Source of the DNA: Hyphomicrobiales bacterium
Lineage (GTDB): Bacteria; Pseudomonadota; Alphaproteobacteria; Rhizobiales; Beijerinckiaceae
Length of the DNA: 38,487 bases
Reading direction: 5' to 3'
Assembly (NCBI GenBank): GCA_019237205.1
Contig: JAFAHO010000276.1
Location: 1 to 38,487 of the forward strand
Shown here piece by piece: positions 25,550 through 32,720 of this stretch. A program made the position numbers and the translations under genes. Position 1 is the stretch's first letter. Every line of letters starts with the position of its first letter. The notes under the pieces were generated by a model. That model did no database searches, was not told where the DNA came from, and saw only the letters and a program-made list of their open reading frames with translations.

Positions 25550-26390
25550 GGCCGGCCTTGCGCCAGACGACACCGCAGAGAGACCGGGGAGCATCGAAGC
25601 GCGGATGATGTCGGTCGGCGGTCAGGAGCTGATGGTCGCAGTGAAACGCGGCGGCGATTCGCGTCCGCCGCTCCTGCTGTTCAACGGCATCGGCGCAAAT
25701 TGGCAGCTGGCGAGGCCCTTTCTCGAAGCCTTGACCGAAACGACGGCGATCATCTTCGACGTGCCGGGGATCGGCGGCTCTCCGTCGCCGAAGCGGCCGT
25801 ATCGTCCGTCCAGCATCGCCCAACTCGGCGCGCGCCTCGTCTCCGACCTCGGCTATGATAAGGTCGATGTCGCCGGCGTTTCGTGGGGCGGCGGCATCGC
25901 ACAGCAATTCGCCTATCAATATCCCCAACTCTGCAGGCGGCTGGTGCTCGCCGCGACATCGCCGGGAGCGATCAGCATTCCGGGCAGTCCTAAGGCGATC
26001 CTTCGCATGGCGACGCCCCGCCGGTATCTGGACAAAAACTACATGCGCAAGATCGCGCCCGACCTCTATGGCGGGGCGTTCAGGAAGGACCCATCGATGA
26101 TCGGGCGCCACACCGAGGCAATGTCCGGCGCTCTCGGCATCGGCTATGTCTATCAGCTGCTCGCCATGGCCGGCTGGACCAGCCTCCCATGGTTGAGTGC
26201 GGTGCGGCAACCGACGCTTATTCTTATGGGACGCGACGACCCTTTGGTGCCGGTCGCCAACGGCCGCATTCTGGCGCGCCTCATTCCCAACGCCCGCCTC
26301 GAGGTGATCGAGGACGGACATCTCTTCATCGTGGCCCGGCCTGTAGAGACAGCGCGCCGCATCGAGCGATTTCTTGGAGGCGAGCCGTAA
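25539..26390 (+). CDS. phaZ: Intracellular mcl-PHA depolymerase-type hydrolase
   Basis: A 283-residue alpha/beta hydrolase resembling Pseudomonas PhaZ, which releases 3-hydroxyacids from stored mcl-PHA. The triad is S115 in GVSWGGG, D234 in GRDDPLVP and H261 in EDGHLFIV, each 13 residues beyond the S102/D221/H248 I recall for P. putida PhaZ. The LFNGIGANWQLARPF segment near residue 47-61 carries the oxyanion region. The TTG start at 25539, preceded by GGGAG, overlaps the phaC end by 11 bp, so synthesis and breakdown enzymes are co-translated as in Pseudomonas phaC1-phaZ order. An uncommon start codon may lower its level relative to PhaC. Confidence 0.87.
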   Translation: MSDRAGLAPDDTAERPGSIEARMMSVGGQELMVAVKRGGDSRPPLLLFNGIGANWQLARPFLEALTETTAIIFDVPGIGGSPSPKRPYRPSSIAQLGARLVSDLGYDKVDVAGVSWGGGIAQQFAYQYPQLCRRLVLAATSPGAISIPGSPKAILRMATPRRYLDKNYMRKIAPDLYGGAFRKDPSMIGRHTEAMSGALGIGYVYQLLAMAGWTSLPWLSAVRQPTLILMGRDDPLVPVANGRILARLIPNARLEVIEDGHLFIVARPVETARRIERFLGGEP

Positions 26391-26468
26391 AGGGATGATT
26401 GGAACGGCGCGTCGAGACGCCGATAGTCAGGGCGAAAGCCGGGGGTGAACTCAAGACTGGAGGAAGCG

Positions 26469-26912
26469 ATGACCAAAGAGACTCAGCCGTACATCGACAT
26501 GCTGCGAAACTTCGGAAACAGCTTCGGCCTGCCGCAGGTCGACGTGGAGAAACTGCTCGAGACGAATCGCAAGAACCTGGAGGCTCTCACCGAATCGGCG
26601 AAAGTGGCCGCCGGGGGCGCGCAATCTGTGGCGGAGAAGCAACGCGAGGTGCTCCAGGCGGCGCTGCGCGAAGCAACCGCCCTGGCCCGCGAGTATCACC
26701 CAATGGGCAGCGCGCAGGAGATCCTCGCCAAGCAAACCGAGTTCGTGAAGAAAGTCTTCGACATTGCCGTCCAGGGCGCCCGGGAGCAGGCCGAACTGTC
26801 GAGGCAATCGACCAGCGAAGCGGTGAAAATCATTCAGGAGCGGATGAAGGCAAGCCTGGAGGAGGTGCGTGGCAGCGTCAGCCGCCAAAGCGCGCAGCCG
26901 CCGAAGAGCTGA
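26469..26912 (+). CDS. Phasin family protein, second type
   Basis: A 147-residue helical protein of the Phasin_2/TIGR01841 type. The N-terminal segment DMLRNFGNSFGLPQVDVEKLLETNRKNLEAL is characteristic (DMLRNFGNSF; LPQVDVEKLLETNRKN), followed by heptad-rich helices with AKQTEFVKKVFDIAVQGAREQ. The ATG at 26469 follows ACTGGAGGAAGCG; an upstream ATG at 26445 lacks this. It lies 78 bp after phaZ in the same direction, taking the place PhaI/PhaF occupy in Pseudomonas clusters, but without the histone-like PhaF tail. It presumably coats the granules made by the adjacent synthase. Confidence 0.86.
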   Translation: MTKETQPYIDMLRNFGNSFGLPQVDVEKLLETNRKNLEALTESAKVAAGGAQSVAEKQREVLQAALREATALAREYHPMGSAQEILAKQTEFVKKVFDIAVQGAREQAELSRQSTSEAVKIIQERMKASLEEVRGSVSRQSAQPPKS

Positions 26913-26993
26913 CGAATCGAACCGCGCGCTGAGCTCCGCAGGGTTGCAACGCCGCGAAGCAACGTCGGCAGTTGACGGTTGGGAGGAATAACG

Positions 26994-27206
26994 ATGGCCG
27001 AGAGCGTCTACAAGATCATCGAACTGGTGGGAACGAGCACGGAATCCTGGGAGAAGGCGGCGGCCGCGGCCGTGGAGCGCGCGGGCAAGTCTCTCAGGGA
27101 TCTACGCATTGCGGAAGTCGCCGAGCTTGACCTGCTAATCGATAAAGGCAAGGTCGAAGCCTACCGCGCGAAAGTGAAAGTCTCGTTCAAGTACGAAGAC
27201 GGCTAG
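26994..27206 (+). CDS. Dodecin family flavin-binding protein
   Basis: A 70-residue dodecin. The fold signature is clear: VYKIIELVGTSTESWEKA, then IAEVAELDLLIDKGKVEAYRAKVKVSFKYE (read as IAEVAELDLLIDKG plus VEAYRAKVKVSFKYE). Dodecins form hollow dodecamers storing FMN/riboflavin or, in some groups, CoA-linked ligands. The start ATG at 26994 follows GGGAGG. It is 81 bp after the second phasin on the same strand, with a hairpin 55 bp downstream, so it may be the last cistron of the PHA group; a functional link is not evident beyond a possible tie to flavin demand of the acyl-CoA dehydrogenase. Confidence 0.88.
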   Translation: MAESVYKIIELVGTSTESWEKAAAAAVERAGKSLRDLRIAEVAELDLLIDKGKVEAYRAKVKVSFKYEDG

Positions 27207-27261
27207 TCGGATCATCGCGGGTTCTTTTCGGGCCGGCGACTGCGGCGCATCCGTCGACGGC

Positions 27262-27291
27262 GCCGGCAAGCACGTTTTCGTGTTTGCCGGC
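27262..27291. terminator. Strong hairpin between dodecin and regA
   Basis: GCCGGCAAGCACG and CGTGTTTGCCGGC pair over 13 bp with a single G-T wobble and a TTTT loop. It lies between the convergent ends of the dodecin gene and regA, so it probably serves as a bidirectional terminator. Neither side has a good T-run. Confidence 0.6.
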
Positions 27292-27312
27292 CGATAACGG
27301 GTAAGACACCTG

Positions 27313-27891
27313 TCACTTCGGCGCGCGCTTGGCCAGAATCCGCTGTAGCGTTCGCCGGTGCATGTTGAGCTGGCGCGCTGTCTCCGAGACGTTCCGCTCG
27401 CAGGATTCATAGATACGCTGGATATGTTCCCAGCGAACCCGGTCGGCCGACATCGGCGGGTCGTGCTCGGTCGGGCCGTCGAGCCGGCCAGCCATCAGCG
27501 CCGTCACGACGTCGTCCGCATTGGCGGGCTTTGCGAGGTAGTCGAACGCGCCGAGCTTGACCGCCACGACGGCGGTCGCGATCGCCCCGTAACCGGTGAG
27601 GATGACGCCGCGCGCATCGGCGCGCTTCGCCTTCAGCGCCCGCATCACGTCGAGGCCGCTGCCGTCCCCCAATCGCAAATCGATGACGGCAAAAGCCGGC
27701 GGCGCTGTCTCGATCGCGGCGAGCGCCTCGGCGACACTGATCGCGGTCCTCGCCGTGAACCCGCGGGACGACATGGCCCGGGCCAGCCGTTCGCAGAAGA
27801 CCTTGTCGTCGTCGACCACGAGGAGCGACTTATCAAGAGTCTCCCCTCGGCTCGAGTCGTGGTTCGATGACTGCTGTGCGTCTTTGTCCAT
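27313..27891 (-). CDS. regA: Redox response regulator RegA (ActR/PrrA)
   Basis: A 192-residue two-domain regulator. The receiver domain has VDDD (27-29) and phospho-acceptor D71 in VIDLRLGDGSGLDV, then LTGYGAIATAVVAVKLGA and DYLAKPAN. The linker MSADRVRWEHIQRIYE and the Fis-like helix-turn-helix NVSETARQLNMHRRTLQRIL are nearly diagnostic of RegA/ActR/PrrA. It controls respiration, carbon and nitrogen fixation and often PHA-related metabolism in response to redox state. I prefer the ATG at 27891; a TTG at 27927 would add 12 residues. It follows regB by 44 bp in the same leftward operon. Confidence 0.93.
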   Translation of the reverse strand: MDKDAQQSSNHDSSRGETLDKSLLVVDDDKVFCERLARAMSSRGFTARTAISVAEALAAIETAPPAFAVIDLRLGDGSGLDVMRALKAKRADARGVILTGYGAIATAVVAVKLGAFDYLAKPANADDVVTALMAGRLDGPTEHDPPMSADRVRWEHIQRIYESCERNVSETARQLNMHRRTLQRILAKRAPK

Positions 27892-27935
27892 GCGTTTGCT
27901 GGCGCCAAGCTCCGGCCCGCCAATCAATTACCACG

Positions 27936-29252
27936 CTAATCGCTCGTCCGTCGACCCCGCTCGTAGGCGGAACGCTGCCATTGGACCGTGGCGAGGGCGC
28001 CTGAAGCGGGGGGCGCGGCATTGGCGAGCTCAAGCGTCGCGCCGGACCGCTCAAGCAGGGATCGGGCGATGAAGAGGCCGAGGCCGAGCCCGCCGCCGGC
28101 CTCCTCGTTGCGCCGGGCGCCGTCGCGATGCGAGAGATAGGGCTCGCCCGCTCGCGCCAGAATATTCGGCGGAAAGCCGCGCCCGTCGTCGCCGATGACG
28201 ATCCTCACCGTCGACTTGCTCCAGCTCGCCCGGATGACGACCGCTTTCTCCGCGAAGCAGACCGCGTTCTCGATCAGGTTGCCGAGGCCATACAAGACTG
28301 CGGGATTGCGCGCGCATTTCGGCGCCGGCTCGGGACCCTCCCCCTCAACCGCAATCGTGACGCCGAGCAGCCGGTGGGGAGCGGCGGCGATTTCGCCCAG
28401 CTCGACCGGACTCGAAAGGTCCATCTGCTGGCCTGAAAGCCCCGGGGGAGAGGACAGTTTGCCGAGGATGGACCGGCACTGGTCGACCGACTGCTCCAGC
28501 AGCCGCAAGTCGTCGGCGAACCCTTCGACCGGCGGCGGATGAGCCGCCAATTCGCGCGCCACGAGCGCAACGGTGGCGAGCGGCGTCCCCAGCTCGTGCG
28601 CCGCCGCCGCGGCCATGCCGTCGATCTGCGAGAGGTGCTGGGCCCGGGCGAGCACCAGTTCGACCGCCGCGAGCGCGCTCGCGGTCTGGCGCGCTTCTTG
28701 CGCGACCCGATAGGCATAGAGCGACACGAAGGCCGCGCTGACCGCGAGCGCGGCCCAGTGCGCAAGGACGTACAGCGGCGGAAGCACGAGGCTTTGGCCG
28801 CCGATCCACGGCAGCGGCAGGCTCGCGCGCAACAGCGCGGTCGCGCACACGATCGCAAGTCCGAGCAGCGCGAGCGCGTCCCGGAGCGAAAGCGACGCCG
28901 CGGCGATGGTGACCGGCGCCAAGAACAGAATGACGAACGGATTGGCGACGCCGCCGGTGAGAAAAAGGAGCCCCGCAAGTTGAAGGATGTCGTAGCCGAG
29001 AAGCACCGTCGCGCCGCGCTCGCTGAGCTGCAGACTGAGGGGAAAGCGCGAGCGGAGCGCAAGGTTGAGCGCGGCGGAGGCGGCGACGAGGGCCAAACAG
29101 GCGAAGACCGGAAACCTGAGGCCTAGCCCGAAGGCGGCGATCAGAATCGCAGCTGTCTGCCCGGCGACCGCAAGCCAGCGCAGCCCGATGAGCGTATTGA
29201 GCCGCAGACGGCGCGCCGCACGGCCAAATCCCTCGCGCTCAGGCGCAAACAC
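27936..29252 (-). CDS. regB: Redox sensor kinase RegB (ActS/PrrB)
   Basis: A 438-residue kinase with about six membrane helices (residues 20-185). The quinone-site motif GGVANPF lies at 100-106, the phospho-accepting H219 in AAAHELGTPLATV, and the redox-sensing cysteine C259 in DQCRSILGKLSS. The H-to-C spacing is exactly 40, as between H225 and C265 of Rhodobacter RegB. ATPase boxes NLIENAV, GDDGRGFP and GGGLGLGLFIA are intact. It starts with GTG at 29252 and is first in regB-regA. No senC or hvrA, which flank it in Rhodobacter, is adjacent. Confidence 0.92.
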   Translation of the reverse strand: MFAPEREGFGRAARRLRLNTLIGLRWLAVAGQTAAILIAAFGLGLRFPVFACLALVAASAALNLALRSRFPLSLQLSERGATVLLGYDILQLAGLLFLTGGVANPFVILFLAPVTIAAASLSLRDALALLGLAIVCATALLRASLPLPWIGGQSLVLPPLYVLAHWAALAVSAAFVSLYAYRVAQEARQTASALAAVELVLARAQHLSQIDGMAAAAAHELGTPLATVALVARELAAHPPPVEGFADDLRLLEQSVDQCRSILGKLSSPPGLSGQQMDLSSPVELGEIAAAPHRLLGVTIAVEGEGPEPAPKCARNPAVLYGLGNLIENAVCFAEKAVVIRASWSKSTVRIVIGDDGRGFPPNILARAGEPYLSHRDGARRNEEAGGGLGLGLFIARSLLERSGATLELANAAPPASGALATVQWQRSAYERGRRTSD

Positions 29253-29288
29253 GCCGAGACCGCATCAGATTCCACGGATCCTTTCGCC

Positions 29289-29834
29289 TCATTCAATTTT
29301 CTCGTTGGGGTAGACGCCCCAAAGCTTCACCTGCTGGATATAGCCCTTGAACCCGTCCCCGTCGATCAGGCACCACGTTCCGTCGCAGTTGCGGATGTTG
29401 ACGATGACGCCCGCCTGGAGCGTCGCCGCGAGGTCCGCGCTCCCGGATGGGCGGACGTAGAGATTGGAATTCTCGCTCGTCTTGTTCGGTGTGACGAGCG
29501 CCGTGCGACGACCCGAGAGAAGCGAATGCAGGACCCAGCCCTCGACGCCTTCCGAATCGCGCACTTTGCGCCAGATCTCGAACTCGGCCGTGATCTCGAC
29601 CGGCAGGCCGGCGCGTTCGTAGACCCATTTGGTCGGGTGGTCCTTCGACGGCCCTTCGCGCAGGTTGACCCGGTCGGTCTTGAGGCTCGCGTACCGCGGC
29701 AGCGGCAGCTTTGTGACCGGGCCGACGGGGTCGGCGAGCGCGAGATCGGGCGAAACGGCCAGAGCCGCCAGGATCGCAAGCGCTTGTCGGCGCGTAACGC
29801 AACCCTCACGTACGGCTTGCCGGTCTCGATTCAT
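29289..29834 (-). CDS. Exported SH3-like domain protein
   Basis: A 181-residue protein with a signal peptide (ALAILAALAVSPDLALA) and two bacterial SH3-like modules: TDRVNLREGPSKDHPTKWVY with EIWRKVRDSEGVEGWV, then SNLYVRPSGSADLAATLQ with GTWCLIDGDGFKGYI. Such proteins usually bind peptidoglycan or other envelope parts. The ATG at 29834 is preceded by GAGGAA; a 37-residue longer reading is not supported. A CDGTWC cysteine pair may form a disulfide. It lies 36 bp downstream of the regB start region, on the same strand but upstream of regB, so joint transcription with regBA is possible. Confidence 0.82.
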   Translation of the reverse strand: MNRDRQAVREGCVTRRQALAILAALAVSPDLALADPVGPVTKLPLPRYASLKTDRVNLREGPSKDHPTKWVYERAGLPVEITAEFEIWRKVRDSEGVEGWVLHSLLSGRRTALVTPNKTSENSNLYVRPSGSADLAATLQAGVIVNIRNCDGTWCLIDGDGFKGYIQQVKLWGVYPNEKIE

Positions 29835-30041
29835 CGCAAGTTCCTCGGCGGCTGATCGGCCATCCTTGTCTTTGCTCGCTCTTCTGGTAGAGAGGCCGGC
29901 GAAGCGGCGGTTCGTGACCCGGAAGCCGGACCCGGCGCAAAACATTTGCGACGCGTGGCGTTAATGAGGCGTAAACGGGTTGACGGCGCGAACTCAAATA
30001 GCTGACGCCCAGGCGACGGCGCGCGGGCGGGGAGGGCGCTC

Positions 30042-31037
30042 ATGACCAAAAAGAAACCTTTGGTGGTGGTGACGCGGCGGCTTCCCGAACTGGTCGAGAC
30101 GCGCATGCGCGAATTGTTCGACGCGCGTCTCAACATTGACGACAAGCCGATGTCCCAGGCCGAGATCGTCGAGGCGATGCGCGAGGCCGACGTTCTCGTT
30201 CCCACCATCACCGACCATATCAACGCCGCGATGATCGCCCAGGCGGGCGAGCAGATGAAGTTGATCGCCAATTTTGGCAACGGTGTCGACCATATCGACG
30301 TCACCAGCGCGCTCAGGCGCGGGATCACGGTGACCAATACGCCTGGCGTCCTGACCGAAGACACCGCCGACATGACCATGGCGCTGATCCTCTCGACCGC
30401 CCGGCGGCTGGTCGAGGGCTCCCATGTCATTCCCGAGGGGCATTGGGCCGGCTGGTCGCCGACCTGGATGCTCGGGCGGCGCATCACGGGAAAGCGGCTC
30501 GGGATCATCGGGATGGGGCGGATCGGGCAGGCGCTCGCCCGCCGCGCGCGCTCGTTCGGCATGTCGATCCACTATCACAACCGCCGTCGCGTCGCGGTCC
30601 AGATCGAAGAATCGCTCGAGGCCACCTATTGGGATTCGCTCGACCAGATGCTCGCGCGGATGGATTTCGTCTCGGTCAACTGTCCCCATACGCCGGGCAC
30701 CTATCACCTGTTATCGGCGCGCCGCCTTAAATATCTCAGGCCCGACGCCATTCTCATCAACACGGCCCGTGGCGAGGTGGTCGACGAGAACGCGCTGATT
30801 CGCATGCTCGAGGCGGACGAACTCGCCAGCGCCGGGCTCGACGTGTTCGAGCACGCGCCCGCCGTCAATGAGAAGCTGATCGCGCTCGCCAAGGCCGGCA
30901 AGGTGACGCTCCTGCCCCATATGGGCTCGGCGACCCACGAGGGCCGCGCCGACATGGGCGAGAAGGTCATCGTCAACATCCGGACCTTCGCCGACGGCCA
31001 CCGCCCGCCCGACCGCGTCCTGCCGAGCATGCTGTGA
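30042..31037 (+). CDS. D-2-hydroxyacid dehydrogenase (glyoxylate/hydroxypyruvate reductase type)
   Basis: A 331-residue NAD(P)-dependent D-2-hydroxyacid dehydrogenase. The Rossmann motif GMGRIG is at 157-162; the catalytic set is R243 in NTARGEVVD, E270 in LDVFEHAP and H293 in LPHMGSATHEGR, with the usual spacing. NFGNGVDHIDV near 78-87 fits the GyaR/GRHPR group that reduces glyoxylate or hydroxypyruvate, the latter being a serine-cycle step in methylotrophs. A role in disposal of glyoxylate made alongside the ethylmalonyl-CoA pathway is possible but not shown. GGGGAGGGCGCTC precedes the ATG. It stands alone, divergent from the SH3 gene. Confidence 0.88.
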   Translation: MTKKKPLVVVTRRLPELVETRMRELFDARLNIDDKPMSQAEIVEAMREADVLVPTITDHINAAMIAQAGEQMKLIANFGNGVDHIDVTSALRRGITVTNTPGVLTEDTADMTMALILSTARRLVEGSHVIPEGHWAGWSPTWMLGRRITGKRLGIIGMGRIGQALARRARSFGMSIHYHNRRRVAVQIEESLEATYWDSLDQMLARMDFVSVNCPHTPGTYHLLSARRLKYLRPDAILINTARGEVVDENALIRMLEADELASAGLDVFEHAPAVNEKLIALAKAGKVTLLPHMGSATHEGRADMGEKVIVNIRTFADGHRPPDRVLPSML

Positions 31038-31376
31038 GCGCCGTCCCGGCGCCGGGAGAGAAAGAAAATCTTGACGGTTTCCGCACCGGCCCCGCGTCTG
31101 CGAGCGGAATTTTTCCTGTTATTGCCTGATAAGGGGAGAGATTCGCCCGCTCCGCTCTCGTGATTTGAGCGAAAACGCTTTTAATTCCCTTCGCTTGCGT
31201 GGAATAACCCGAATGAGGATCGGCAAAATAACAGGGTCCGCAAGAGCTAGATTCGCCCATAACAGGACGGCGATAAGCGTCGAACAGGCATCGGCTTCAC
31301 GGTCGGATTCGAGCGCCCGACAGTATAGAGCTTCTAAACTCAAACGAAGGGGATGCGGCCCGCCTGGCTCCAGGAT
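31038..31376. other. Gene-free, slightly AT-richer stretch
   Basis: A 339-bp stretch between the dehydrogenase and the toxin gene. It opens with the palindrome TCCCGGCGCCGGGA at 31044-31057, just after the dehydrogenase stop. AGCGAAAACGCTTTT at 31168-31182 is a short stem followed by Ts and could be a weak terminator. ATAACAGG occurs twice (near 31229 and 31260). The small ORFs on either strand lack ribosome sites or family resemblance, so no gene is called. Confidence 0.4.
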
Positions 31377-31811
31377 TCAGCCGGCCCCGAGTTCTCCCAC
31401 GTGCATGATCCGGTCCGACAAATAGGGGTGCTTGCGGACGACGTCGTAGAAGCGCCGGTCGGCGGTGACGACCGGATATTGCTCCTGGAGGGCAAGCGCG
31501 AGATAGAAGCAGTCATACGCGGGATGATCGAGGTCGGCCGCCAGGCGCGCTGCCGAGGCGGCAAGCTGGCGCATCGGAACGGGGACTGAAACCGGCGCTG
31601 ATTTCAACACGTTGATGGCTTCCGCAAGGTCGGCTCGCGTGATATCGGCGCGCCGGCAGAGGGCCCACATCGCGTTGGTCGCCTCGGCGAACAGGAGTTC
31701 GGGCGCGATCAGCGTCGCCGCGCCGTCGAGGAGGCGCGTGGCCTCGGCGGAGAACGCCTCGTTCACGAGCCACTTCACAGCGACGCTCGCGTCGACGACA
31801 TAGCCGCTCAT
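31377..31811 (-). CDS. VapC-type PIN-domain ribonuclease toxin
   Basis: A 144-residue PIN domain. The four metal-binding acids are visible: D7 in VVDASVAVKW, E43 in FAEATNAMW, D100 in PAYDCFYLAL and D118 in TADRRF. Family members cleave tRNA or rRNA when freed from their antitoxin. The start ATG overlaps the antitoxin stop by 4 bp, the standard coupled arrangement. An in-frame reading reaching 32126 would run through the antitoxin and is rejected. Active-site residues are complete, so it is likely functional. Confidence 0.87.
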   Translation of the reverse strand: MSGYVVDASVAVKWLVNEAFSAEATRLLDGAATLIAPELLFAEATNAMWALCRRADITRADLAEAINVLKSAPVSVPVPMRQLAASAARLAADLDHPAYDCFYLALALQEQYPVVTADRRFYDVVRKHPYLSDRIMHVGELGAG

Positions 31812-32044
31812 GAAGCTTCGTCGCGATCCCGGTCCGCCCGGATGATCTCGGCGCTGTCGCGTGAGGAGCGCAGACGGCGGCGCAAGGCTTCCGAGCGTGC
31901 GGCGAAATCGCTCTCTTTCTCGAGCAAAGCCTCCCGCAGGATTTCCCGGTGCTCGGCCTCCGCCGAGCGACCATGCGCCGCCGCCCGCTGCTTGAGCGTG
32001 CGAACAAGCTCCACGCTGACCTTTCGAACCGTCAATTGACTCAT
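31808..32044 (-). CDS. VapB/FitA-type ribbon-helix-helix antitoxin
   Basis: A 78-residue antitoxin. The N-terminal SQLTVRKVSVELVRTLKQRAAAHGRSAEAEHREIL (in parts: LTVRKVSVELVRTLKQRA; HGRSAEAEHREIL) is the FitA-like Arc ribbon-helix-helix that binds the operator. The charged C-terminal tail (RRRLRSSRDSAEIIRADRD) would wrap the toxin. I chose the ATG at 32044 because the fold begins there; ATGs at 32074 and 32083 are alternatives. It precedes the toxin gene with a 4-bp overlap and likely autoregulates the pair. Confidence 0.85.
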   Translation of the reverse strand: MSQLTVRKVSVELVRTLKQRAAAHGRSAEAEHREILREALLEKESDFAARSEALRRRLRSSRDSAEIIRADRDRDEAS

Positions 32045-32215
32045 GGCTAATGCCTTCACCACCTGCGCCTTCATTGCATGCAAATGGCAGGCCTTGAGCC
32101 GATTGGCAAGGGGAGCCGCCGGCCAAGATCTGCGTCCTTCCCCAACATCTTCACACCCGGCCGTCCAGATTTGGAGGATGAGCTGGTCGTAAAGCTGTGG
32201 GTGAGGCGAGGCGGG

Positions 32216-32443
32216 TCAGCGCCGCCGCGCCTCGTCCGAAGCCCGTTGTTCCAGGATCGCAGACGTGGATGGATGCTGCGACAGAGCCACCTGCGTCCTG
32301 GATGGATGGCCGACCGAGCCGATGAGGGCAATGAGCAACCAGATGGCGATCGCGTTGGCGAGAAGGATCGTGACCGGAACCAGGCTGCGTTCGTCGGCCA
32401 GATAGCCCTGGTAATATCTGACCTGTTTCTCGATCCAGCGCAT
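32216..32443 (-). CDS. Small single-helix membrane protein
   Basis: A 75-residue protein with one strong membrane helix (about 21-45, LVPVTILLANAIAIWLLIAL) between a charged N-terminus (MRWIEKQVRYYQGYLADERS) and a polar tail. I do not recognise a family. It is called as a gene because GGAGG lies 6 bp before the ATG and the hydrophobic profile is unlikely by chance. It lies 171 bp upstream of the antitoxin start, on the same strand, behind a CRP-like palindrome at 32548-32563. Confidence 0.55.
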   Translation of the reverse strand: MRWIEKQVRYYQGYLADERSLVPVTILLANAIAIWLLIALIGSVGHPSRTQVALSQHPSTSAILEQRASDEARRR

Positions 32444-32547
32444 ATCCGCCTCCAACGGGGTCCAGCACTCCCTTGATTGTGGGGTTTGGTCGCAGAGGGA
32501 CGAATCGCCTCGGCGCGATCTCGTAACCACGACTTAGCCGTCGCTGC

Positions 32548-32563
32548 TGTGATGCTCGTCACA
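32548..32563. promoter_or_regulatory. CRP/FNR-type palindrome
   Basis: TGTGA, six bases (TGCTCG), TCACA is a perfect match to the two half-sites of the classical CRP consensus. It lies about 105 bp before the 75-residue membrane-protein gene, within a 277-bp gene-free region that also contains an AT-rich patch near 32636-32660. A CRP/FNR-superfamily activator is the natural candidate; which one is not known. Confidence 0.45.
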
Positions 32564-32720
32564 GTTCGGAGGAAGCCCTGGCGTCGCAGGGAAGGTCCCC
32601 CGACAACGTGATGTGCGATGCCAGTAAGGCGTTCTAAAAATTAGCAAAATTTATCTTCGGATTTGAGCAGACCAATCCAGCGCCGCCGCCCTGCTTCTCA
32701 TGCCTGATTGCAGAATGACC

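Noticed and set aside
16484..27312. PHA block as an island integrated at the tRNA 3' end
   Set aside because: No integrase, no repeat of the tRNA 3' end near 27200-27312 and no shift in base composition over the block were seen.
31119..31343. A 74-codon minus-strand frame with a hydrophobic stretch
   Set aside because: It begins with TTG, has no ribosome site, ends in Arg-rich sequence and resembles no family.
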